Positions 46,416 to 53,838 of a DNA stretch of 53,838 nucleotides are shown one piece after another. Each line of letters opens with the position of its first letter. The stretch's first letter is position 1. This DNA comes from Candidatus Electrothrix aarhusensis (GTDB lineage: Bacteria > Desulfobacterota > Desulfobulbia > Desulfobulbales > Desulfobulbaceae), in the NCBI GenBank assembly GCA_004028505.1, contig MTKO01000068.1:1-53838 (forward strand). Reading direction: 5' to 3'. Below the pieces are notes generated by a model. That model saw nothing but the letters and a program-made list of their open reading frames with translations. It ran no database searches and had not been told where the DNA came from. Position numbers and translations under genes: made by a program.

Positions 46416-47782
46416 TCACCCCTGATTCCTGGGCACAAAACGCCAGACAGGACTCATCACCGAGGAATAGACCTCCTTGGCAAAATTGAGCATACCCTCG
46501 AAGCCAGCCAGAGCCTCTTTGCGCTCATGATTATGGTCACAAAAACCGATACCCAATTTATAGGCGATGGGACGCTCCTTAACCCCGCCAACAAAAATAT
46601 CCACTCCTTTTTCTTTCAAAAAGCTGTTCAGCTCCAGGGGGTTGGCATCATCAACAATAACTGTGCCCGGATCAGTGATGGCCTCCAACTCCCGGTAATC
46701 CTCTTCCGTGCCGGTCTGGGATCCGACCATAACTACATCCATCTCCACGAGACGGAAGGCCTTGACCAAGGAGAAAGCCTTAAAAGAACCGCCCACATAG
46801 ATTGCCGCCTTTTTCCCGGCCAGAGCCTTGCGGTATTTTTCCAATTTCGGCACCAGCTCACTGACCTTTTCCTGGACGAGAGCCTTAGTCCGCTCCATGA
46901 TCCTATCGGATTCCGGATCATCTGGATATTTCTGCTGAAAAAATCGAGCGATATCGTAAAGAGCTTCGGACATGTCCTCAATGCCAAAATAGGACACCCG
47001 CAACGAGGGAGCACCATATTTCTCTTCCATCATATTGGCTAGCTGCATGGTTGAACCCGAACACTGGACGACGTTCAGCCCAGCACCGTGGGCCCGACGA
47101 ATATCATCCACCCGGCCGTCGCCGGTGATATTGGCTACCACCTCAATACCCATCTTTTCATAATACTCACGAATCATCCAGATCTCGCCAGCGAGATTAA
47201 AATCACCCAGGATATTCAAAGAATACTTAGAGATCCCTGCGGTGTCACCTGTCCCGATGAGCCGAAACATGGCATCACAGGCGGCCTGATAACCGGCCCG
47301 TTTATTTCCCTTAAAACCTTCCGACTGCACCGGAATCACGGTAACGCCGGTCTCAGCAGTCACACTCCTGCATACGGCTTCAAGGTCATCGCCGATAATA
47401 CCGACGATACAGGTGGAATAGACAAAGGCGGCCTTGGGACTGTGCCGCTCAATGAGCTCCATCAGGGCACGGCGCAACTTCTTTTCCCCGCCAAAAATAA
47501 CATCGATTTCCTGAAGGTCGGTGGAAAAGGAGAGCCGGTGCAATTCCGGACCGGAGGACAGGGCACCCCGGATGTCCCAGGTGTACACGGCACAGCCTAT
47601 AGGACCATGCACCAGATGTAGGCATCGGCAATAGGATATAACACCACTCGTGAGCCACAGAACACACAGGCCCGCTGACTAACCGCTCCTGCCAGGCTGT
47701 CCTTGTTGCAGACAATATTAAAAGGGGCTTCACCCTTGACATGAATCTGATTTTCTCGTTCTTTTAACGCGACTGCTTCCAT
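46416..47782 (-). CDS. nifE: Nitrogenase FeMo-cofactor scaffold protein NifE, one frameshift
   Basis: The start is the ATG at 47782, which has GAGGAG seven bases before it; the earlier ATG at 47815 would overlap the predicted transcription start. Near 47617 one added C (minus strand) restores the frame so that PIADAYHLVHGPIGCAVYTW reads through; the protein has about 456 residues. Cysteines in VFCGSR, GPIGCAV and YSTCIVGIIGDD are the conserved cluster ligands of the nitrogenase component 1 family. The end (VGGVKERPIAYKLGIGFCDH, PLAGFEGMLNF-like, PVWRF) is typical of NifE and not of NifD. NifEN finishes assembly of the FeMo-cofactor. No nifN follows. Confidence 0.9.
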
Positions 47783-47822
47783 GATGCTCCTCAGATTATT
47801 GGATGGTTGATACATAGTCTAA

Positions 47823-47838
47823 TGCAATGACTATGCCA
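47823..47838 (-). promoter_or_regulatory. Sigma-54 promoter of nifE
   Basis: On the minus strand TGGCATAGTCATTGCA matches the -24/-12 consensus TGGCAYR-N4-TTGCA, with exactly ten bases between the GG and the GC. The expected transcription start is near 47813, about 31 bases before the nifE ATG. This fits nitrogen control through NifA or NtrC, neither of which is in the window. Confidence 0.8.
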
Positions 47839-48349
47839 TCCGGCCAAGGTAGATATTTACGATAGTGTTTCAGCGTAGTAACGAAGGGTAAAAAGAGAAA
47901 ACAGAACGAGCAGGATGTGACAAATATCAACATTTCGACAAAAAAGAAACTATCATTTCGTATTTGTAAACTTTTTCGTATCGGCATTTCACTCCTGAAA
48001 ACATACTTCCCTCCTTAGAATTCGTTGAGCTCTTCCCCTCTATTAAAATGACCTCCAATAACGTTTTCCTACCTCCTTTACAAGGATAAGAAAAAAAAAT
48101 TCATTACAAGTCAGCATAAAAAACACTCCAAAAACATAACGAAGAACTATTAATACAACATATTGAAACAAAATATTAAAAAGAAAAGCTAAACTTTGTG
48201 AAAACTACCACAAATCTCTCCTTCTCAAAAAAAAGAAAGCACTTTCTCTTTTCAACGCTTAAAACTATTGACTAATCTCTCTTAAAGTGAGACGATGATA
48301 TTTTTTATCTACATGAACCAATAATTCGTTTTTGTAAGGAGAGAATATT
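47839..48349. other. Divergent intergenic region between nifE and acs
   Basis: 511 AT-rich bases with no gene. The acs promoter should lie here; a TTGACT near 48268 has no good -10 partner. AAGGAGAG precedes the acs ATG at the right distance. TGT-N11-ACA at about 47916-47932 is one base off the spacing of a NifA binding site. Confidence 0.45.
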
Positions 48350-50332
48350 ATGGGTAAAAATGAAGACAAAATTGTAAGTTTACTGCAAGCAGGCGCAACC
48401 TTTGCCCCCCCGGTCAAAGGACAAAATCAGGCCCACGTCAAGTCAATGGACGAGTACAAGGCCGCCTACCAACGTTCCATGGACGACCCTGAAGGATTCT
48501 GGGCCGACAGGGCCGAAGAGCTGGTCACTTGGGACAAGAAATGGGACAAGGTGTTAGAATATGATTTCGACAAACCCCAAATCGAATGGTTCAAAGGCGG
48601 AAAACTGAACATGTCCGTGAACTGTCTGGATCGCCACCTCACCAATGGTCGCCGCAACAAGGCCGCCATTATCTGGCAGGGCGAGCCGGAAGAGGACGTT
48701 AAGGTCTACACCTACCAGATGCTGCATACCGAGGTCTGCCGCTTCGCCAACGTCCTCAGAAAAAAAGGCGTAAAAAAAGGTGACCGGGTTGCTATTTATC
48801 TACCCATGGTTCCAGAACTATCTATTGCGCTGCTAGCATGTGCCCGTATCGGTGCAATTCACTCTGTCGTCTTTGCTGGTTTCTCCGCTGTGGCCCTGCA
48901 AAGCCGCATCCAGGATTGCGAAGCAAAAGTACTGGTGACAGCAGATGCCGTTCTTCGTTCAGGCAAGGTCATTCCGCTCAAACCCAATGCAGACAGCGCC
49001 CTGAAAGAGAGCAGCTGCATTACAAGCTGTATCGTCGTCGAGCGAGCTGGTAACGATGTCACCATGAAGGAAGGTCGTGATAGCTGGTGGCACGAGGACG
49101 TAGCTGCCGATGATATCAGCAGCGAGTGCGAGCCAGAGTCTATGGACGCAGAAGACATCCTGTTCATCCTGTACACCTCCGGTTCTACCGGTACCCCAAA
49201 AGGTGTTGTTCACACCACCGGCGGTTATCTGACCTATGCTATGCATACCTGCCAGTGGGTTTTTGACCTCAAAGACGATGATGTCTACTGGTGTACCGCT
49301 GATATCGGCTGGATCACCGGTCATTCCTATATTCTCTACGGACCGCTGGGCCTGGGTGCTACTTCACTTATGTTCGAGGGTGTTCCCTCCTACCCAGGAC
49401 CGGATCGTTTCTGGAAGATTGTCGAGAAATTCAGAGTGAACATCTTCTACACCGCACCGACTGTTATCCGTGCTTTGATGAGGGACGGCGAAGAGCCTGT
49501 ACAGCGCTACGACCTGTCCAGCCTACGTGTTCTCGGTTCTGTGGGTGAGCCCATCAATCCTGAAGCGTGGATGTGGTACCATGTTAATATCGGCAAAGAA
49601 AAGCTGCCTATCGTGGACACCTGGTGGCAGACTGAGACCGGCGGTATCATGATTTCACCGTTGCCCTACGCCACCACCCTTAAGCCCGGTTCAGCCACCT
49701 ATCCGCTACCCGGTATTGATGCGGCAATCTACGACGAAGACGGCAACGAAGCTGCACCCAATGAGGGCGGCCATCTGGTTATCCGTAAACCGTGGCCGGG
49801 AATGTTACGCGGAGTTTTCAAGAACCCGGAACGCTTCAAAAAGACCTATTTCAGCCGCTACAAAGACACCTACGACCCGGAAGACGGTGCGCGTAAAGAT
49901 GAGGACGGCTGTTTCTGGATCATGGGTCGTCTGGACGATGTCATCAACGTATCCGGTCATCGTCTGGGGACTGCCGAGATCGAATCCGCATTGGTTTCCC
50001 ATCCCGCCGTGGCCGAGGCTGCTGTTGTCGGCATGCCCCATCCAGTCAAAGGCCAAACCATTTTCGCCTATGTCACTCTGATGGCTTCGGCTACTGAGAC
50101 AGACGAACTGATCGCCGAACTGCGCAAGCATGTCCGGACTGAGATCGGACCCATCGCCACCCCGGAGGTGATCATGTGGGCACCGGGTCTGCCGAAGACT
50201 CGTTCTGGTAAGATCATGCGCCGTATTCTGCGTAAGATTGCAGCCGACGATTTTGACAACTTCGGTGACACCTCCACCCTGGCTGATCCTTCAGTAGTGG
50301 ACAGCTTGGTTAACGACAGAAAAAACATGTAA
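48350..50332 (+). CDS. acs: Acetyl-CoA synthetase (AMP-forming)
   Basis: 660 residues, the standard length. The adenylation motifs are complete: LYTSGSTGTPKGVVHTTGGY, the acetate-pocket region DVYWCTADIGWITGHSYILY (with the Trp that restricts the substrate to acetate in WWQTETGG), the hinge MGRLDDVINVSGHR, and K621 in TRSGKIMRR, the Lys whose acetylation switches the enzyme off in other bacteria. It makes acetyl-CoA from acetate, ATP and CoA in the cytoplasm. No acetate permease or pat/sir2 gene is near. A good start with AAGGAGAG. Confidence 0.96.
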   Translation: MGKNEDKIVSLLQAGATFAPPVKGQNQAHVKSMDEYKAAYQRSMDDPEGFWADRAEELVTWDKKWDKVLEYDFDKPQIEWFKGGKLNMSVNCLDRHLTNGRRNKAAIIWQGEPEEDVKVYTYQMLHTEVCRFANVLRKKGVKKGDRVAIYLPMVPELSIALLACARIGAIHSVVFAGFSAVALQSRIQDCEAKVLVTADAVLRSGKVIPLKPNADSALKESSCITSCIVVERAGNDVTMKEGRDSWWHEDVAADDISSECEPESMDAEDILFILYTSGSTGTPKGVVHTTGGYLTYAMHTCQWVFDLKDDDVYWCTADIGWITGHSYILYGPLGLGATSLMFEGVPSYPGPDRFWKIVEKFRVNIFYTAPTVIRALMRDGEEPVQRYDLSSLRVLGSVGEPINPEAWMWYHVNIGKEKLPIVDTWWQTETGGIMISPLPYATTLKPGSATYPLPGIDAAIYDEDGNEAAPNEGGHLVIRKPWPGMLRGVFKNPERFKKTYFSRYKDTYDPEDGARKDEDGCFWIMGRLDDVINVSGHRLGTAEIESALVSHPAVAEAAVVGMPHPVKGQTIFAYVTLMASATETDELIAELRKHVRTEIGPIATPEVIMWAPGLPKTRSGKIMRRILRKIAADDFDNFGDTSTLADPSVVDSLVNDRKNM

Positions 50333-50348
50333 CAATTTAATCCTTTTC

Positions 50349-50386
50349 AAAAAAAATCCCGAAGGAAAGTCTTCTTTCCTTCGGGA
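50349..50386 (-). terminator. Terminator downstream of the gene at 50505, also after acs
   Basis: TCCCGAAGGAAAG at 50357-50369 and CTTTCCTTCGGGA at 50374-50386 are perfect 13-bp arms. The T run (eight bases) is on the minus strand, so it best ends the minus-strand gene at 50505, but it also sits 24 bases after the acs stop and may work in both directions. Confidence 0.8.
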
Positions 50387-50504
50387 TGTCCTTGCCCGCT
50401 CCTCTGCACCACCTACCAGCCCCAGCCTTTAAGAATCCCAAAAAAACTCCGTTCGGTTTTCCCGTTTACAAAGAGACAACTGCATAGATTATGCATGCAG
50501 TTTA

Positions 50505-50855
50505 TTATGCTGTAGGCAGCTTACTCACCAGCTCTTCAATACCGGACAGGGCATTAATCTCCTCTGTTGCCAGCAGCACCTCAAAGCTCGCATCATCATT
50601 GGCCTTGAGTGCGACTGGATAGGTGTATCCCGTTTCCTTTCCGTACTTCTCCTCAAACTCATCTTTATGGAGAAACTCCAGTTCATGCTGCGTTGTTTCT
50701 CTGTACTGCCGCCATTCCTCCTTCTCGCTGAACACTCCATGCGTCAAGGAGCAGAGGTTGCAGGAATAGGTGTCAGGACGAAGAATCTTATGGCCTATAT
50801 CAAGCAGGGTGTTTATTTTGCCGCTATCGGCATTGTAGACAAAGGTAATCTTCAT
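50505..50855 (-). CDS. Small conserved protein of unknown function
   Basis: 116 residues from the ATG at 50855, which follows AAGGTG; an upstream start at 50885 would add ten residues that include part of the leader. It begins MKITFVYNADSGKINTLLDI and has a CNLCSLTHGVFSEKEEWRQY segment: the C-x-x-C and the pattern recall a widespread family of small proteins without known function. It is soluble and acidic. It lies 87 bases downstream of the hrpA stop on the same strand? No: hrpA ends at 50942, so this gene follows hrpA and may be in its transcript. Confidence 0.75.
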   Translation of the reverse strand: MKITFVYNADSGKINTLLDIGHKILRPDTYSCNLCSLTHGVFSEKEEWRQYRETTQHELEFLHKDEFEEKYGKETGYTYPVALKANDDASFEVLLATEEINALSGIEELVSKLPTA

Positions 50856-50941
50856 GATTGCACCTTGTAAGAAAAATTTGACCAATCAGGAAAAGATTCC
50901 TGATTGGATCTGATATTCGGGCGTCAAGCTCAGGATTCCTC

Positions 50942-53838
50942 TCACTCCACCCGCCGACAACTCTCCTCCACCTGCTGCCATTGCTCCTTCAGTCGTTTTT
51001 CAGAGATCGGCAGAGCCGTACCAATCTCCGGAGCAAAAACTGATATGCGGAACTCCTCCACCATACGGCGGTACTGCGTCACGGCCTCCCGGCAGGGAGC
51101 AGCAATGCTGCCACCTGCTTTCTGCTCAGCCTCTTTCCTCTCCAGCTGACGCAGCTGCTCAGTAAAGGGCTGGACTCGCTTGGCCTTGTCCGCATCCTTG
51201 TGTGGGCTGTGCTCCGCTCGCTCAACCCGCTTGGCCAGTGCCCTCAACCAACGTTTCCTTTCGCCCGCCTCAGATGAAGAAAAGTCCGTAAGAAAACCCG
51301 CAGAAACAATCCCTTTCAAAAGATCATCATACTCAGCAAAGCGGACCATATCCGCGCTTCGGCTCTTACTGGCCCGCTGTTTGCTTTGAGTGAGAGCGAC
51401 TTGGGTTTTGCGGCGTTCCGCTAGGAGATCCAGTACCTGATTGAGCTGTTCTCTTGCCAGTTTAGTCACTCCCTGTTCCCGGAGATCGGCAAGTACCTGA
51501 TCAAAGCTGGCCTTGTCCGGTAAATCTCCGTTGATCTGAAACAGGCTATCCATAATGCAGTTGAGCAACAAGTCCCTGGTTTCTCCGGCACCGGCCTTGA
51601 GCCCCAGAGAGAGCCAAGAGGCAGTATGCCCGGCCACAGCGGCTTTGCACTCCTTGGCAAGAGCCTTGAACTCCTTGCTAAAATGTTGACCATAAAGAAA
51701 ACGAAGACCCTTCTTGTTCTGTTTGGCTGCCTGCTCAAGGTCGGCAATGTATGTCAAGCAAAGCTGTTGTTCCTGGCCCTTGCTCAGCCCCAGGAACAAG
51801 GCTGGATAGTAAAGGCCCGTGACCCGGTTGTGCTCGTCCCGTGCAGGCAGAGGATGCGGAGCCTCGGCAAAATCCCATACCTGGATATTCTTTCTTTCCG
51901 GTAGGTCTTCTACCTTGGTCCCCTGCCCTCCCCGAATTGCCTGCTGCACCGAGCCACAATGCCCGGCAAGCTCATGGAAATTCCTGGTACAATATACGAG
52001 TTTCCCCTGCTCGTCGCAGAGACGGAAACGCATGCGCAAATGGAGGGGAAGATTGTCCAATTGCCAGTCCGCCCGTGTCACCCTAACCTGAAAATGACGC
52101 AGAAGGAGGTGTTCCAGGGCTGGATACAGAGACCCCTGATAGAGATCCAGGCCGTCCATGAGCTGAGCCGCTGTATCTGGCAGAGGAACAAAGAGCTTGC
52201 GTAAGCGCTTGGGTAAGCCCTTGAGAAGGGCCACAACCTTTTCTTCCAGCAGGCCGGGAACCATCCATTCAAACAGATTTGGTGATAGGGCCGGGCAACA
52301 GGAAACCGGAATATCCACAGTCACGCCGTCATCCTCCTGGCCAGGATGGAAGGCGTAATGGAGACGCAACTCGCCTTGAGGGGTTGTCAGGGTTTTCGGG
52401 AAGCGATACAGCTCGTCGCTTTCCGGTTGGCTTTGACAAAGATCCTGTTCTGTCATCCAAAGAAAGCCGTCCCCTTGTTCACCGGGCTTGCTCTGTTTTC
52501 GTTTTCTACTCAAAAAACGGCTCAAGGTAAAACCGTCATACACCTCACCGAGTCGCTGATCGTAAAACTCGTATAAAACTTGCTCATCCGTCATGATTCC
52601 GCGTCTGCGAAGGCGTTCCTCCAGCTCAGCCTGTTGCTGGGCCAGGGCCAAATTATGTTCGAGAAAGGGATATTTACCCTTGAGTTCGCCAGGGATCAGG
52701 GCATCCCGGATAAAGATTTCTTTGGCTTCCGCTGCTGTTTTCTTACTGATACGCCCATAATTGACCCGCCGGTCCGCAGCAATGACCAGACCAAACAGGG
52801 TAACCTTTTCCAGGGCCGTGACCTGCCCGGACTTTTTCTGCCAATGTGGGTCTGCGTACGAACGTTTGCAGAGGTCCCCGCCCAGGCGCTCCAGCCAGTC
52901 CACCTCAATAGTGGCGGCCATGCGGGCAAAAAGCTGTGAGGTATGGACAAAGTCAGCTGCCACGATCACTGCCCTCCCTTATTATAAAGCCAGAGCCGGG
53001 AAAGAGCACGGCCTCCCTATTGCCGCTGATCTGGTAGGTATTCTTTTCCTTGCGCAGGGCGATATTGCGGAGAAATCCTGCGGTCAGGGCCTGATGGACC
53101 AGGGCCGGTGCTGTAGGGGCAGATCCCTGTGTCTGCCCGTTATCCGGGGGCGAATCGGGCGAACACAGGGGTTCGCCCATGCGCTTGAGAGCACTGTCAA
53201 ACTCCTTATGCTGCTTGAGAATGCGGAGAATCTGCTCATAAATATCAAACCATTCCCGCATCCGCTGCCAGGAGCAAAAATTAACCTCGCAAAAACGGCG
53301 TAATTTCCCTGCGGACGGTGTAGGGGCAGATCCCCGTGTCTGCCCTTTATCAGATGATCCGGGCGCACACACAGGTTCACCCCTACAGGCGTCCCAAATA
53401 TTAACCAGGGTCAGCACATCCGATCCCGGATAATTAAAGGCCCGATGAGCCTGCCGAGCTTTTTCCAGCTTCTCCGGCGGTTGGACACGCGGGTCCTGAA
53501 TTGCTAGGGCTGCGGCAATGATCGCGGTTTCGCGGAGCACGCCCAGTTCCGCGCCTTCGATAATCATTCGGGAGATACGCGGGTCAAGGGGCAGACGAGC
53601 ATGATCCGACCCCGTTGGGTGAGCCGATGTTCGCTGTCAATAGCACCCAGTTCCCGCAAGATACGGAAGCCGTCATTGACCGCCCTGGGTGCAGGCGGAT
53701 CAATAAAAGGAAATTTACGCGGCTCCGGCAAACGGAGACTGAGCATCTGCAAGATAACCTCGGCCAGATTGGAACGCTGGATCTCGGGCAGGGTGAATTC
53801 GTCACGGGTGAGGTAATCGTCCTCGCTGTACAGGCGGA
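50942..53838 (-). CDS. hrpA: ATP-dependent RNA helicase HrpA, C-terminal two thirds, frameshifted
   Basis: The gene enters from the right edge with RLYSEDDYLTRDEFTLPEI, which follows helicase motif VI. Then come the winged-helix/ratchet part (LGAIDSEHRLTQRGR), the HA2/OB region (FHLFPGSG-like, here FPGSGFII) and the long DUF3418 end. One added G near 53600 joins RGRIM to ARLPLDPRISRM. Near 52972-52978 two added G's in adjacent GGG runs give FIIRGGAVIVAADFV, which fits the family length. The DEAH core lies outside the window. HrpA unwinds RNA or resolves stalled ribosomes. Two palindromic repeats are inserted in frame (see 53112 and 53319). Confidence 0.9.
53112..53178. repeat. Palindromic repeat A inside the hrpA frame
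   Basis: Starts TGTAGGGGCAGATCCCTGTG and continues to TCTGCCC (53138); after an 18-base centre comes GGGCGAACACAGGGGTTCGCCC, itself a hairpin in the other orientation. Total 67 bases. On the minus strand it is translated as part of hrpA, giving a peptide with GEPLCSPDS and NGQTQGSAPT between LKRM and the ALVHQALTAGF helix. The right end has lost the CCCCTACA terminus seen in copy B. Confidence 0.8.
53319..53387. repeat. Palindromic repeat B inside the hrpA frame
   Basis: 69 bases with inverted ends TGTAGGGG and CCCCTACA. Its first 27 bases differ from copy A by a single base. It is read in frame by hrpA and gives a peptide with GEPVCAPGS and KGQTRGSAPT between NIWDA and GKLRRFCEVNF, a place where other HrpA proteins have a normal linker. 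The parallel peptides (GEPxCxPxS, GQTxGSAPT) show that both copies are inserted in the same orientation and frame. Confidence 0.82.

Noticed and set aside
47916..47932. TGT-N11-ACA upstream of the nifE sigma-54 promoter as a NifA binding site
   Set aside because: The known site is TGT-N10-ACA; the spacing is off by one and a half-site pair of this length occurs easily by chance in AT-rich DNA.
48260..48310. TTGACT ... GACGAT as the acs promoter
   Set aside because: The -10 candidate is too poor to support the call.
1..53838. tRNA, rRNA, CRISPR arrays or complete insertion sequences
   Set aside because: I looked through the intergenic regions and found no cloverleaf, repeat-spacer pattern or transposase gene.

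Overview
The window reads as a chromosomal segment of a Gram-negative bacterium, most likely a Desulfobacterota (Desulfobulbales-like) relative. That placement is an inference from gene content: a periplasmic five-haem cytochrome, LPS heptose phosphatase (gmhB), a nifE with a sigma-54 promoter, an ADP-forming-independent acetyl-CoA synthetase, long-chain olefin genes (oleA, oleB, oleC) and a gyrB intein of the allele known from Synechocystis. No rRNA, tRNA, CRISPR array or complete insertion sequence was seen.

Layout. 1-8.3 kb: OmpR-type two-component pair (kinase cut by the window edge), exported M16 protease, gmhB, an anchored protein of unknown function, and an exported D-Ala-D-Ala carboxypeptidase. 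8.3-11 kb: a Panacea-domain/Fic toxin-antitoxin-like pair behind a promoter with a perfect palindrome over the -35 box, then a DUF1566 protein. 11-19.2 kb: glgX, gyrB with a 435-residue HNH intein, a membrane protein and a glycosyltransferase. 19.5-22 kb: pentahaem cytochrome with an in-frame TGA that may encode selenocysteine, then an aldo/keto reductase. 22-36 kb: oleC at one side and oleB-oleA at the other, with dgkA, zupT, membrane proteins and an AT-rich accessory island (25.2-30.4 kb: zinc-ribbon/PH/SHOCT protein, DEDD exonuclease, YwbE, a galT remnant, HNH protein, Fic protein) between them. 36-42 kb: exported PilJ-like protein, dprA, rpoD, dnaG. 42-46 kb: M28 peptidase, small alarmone-hydrolase-like HD protein, Phd/PIN toxin-antitoxin pair, aminotransferase. 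46-53.8 kb: nifE, acs, a small conserved protein and the C-terminal two thirds of hrpA, which carries two palindromic repeats in frame.

A technical point colours the annotation. At least eight genes or gene positions (glgX, gyrB, aldo/keto reductase twice, zupT, PilJ-like, nifE, hrpA more than once) are broken by frameshifts, and every one is repaired by adding a single base to a short homopolymer. This looks like systematic under-calling in the assembly and not gene decay, so I give these genes as single CDS spans with the shift noted. The TGA in the cytochrome is different in kind: the frame is unchanged on both sides.

Method: everything here was read by eye from the sequence and the translated frames; family names are from recognised motifs and not from a database search.
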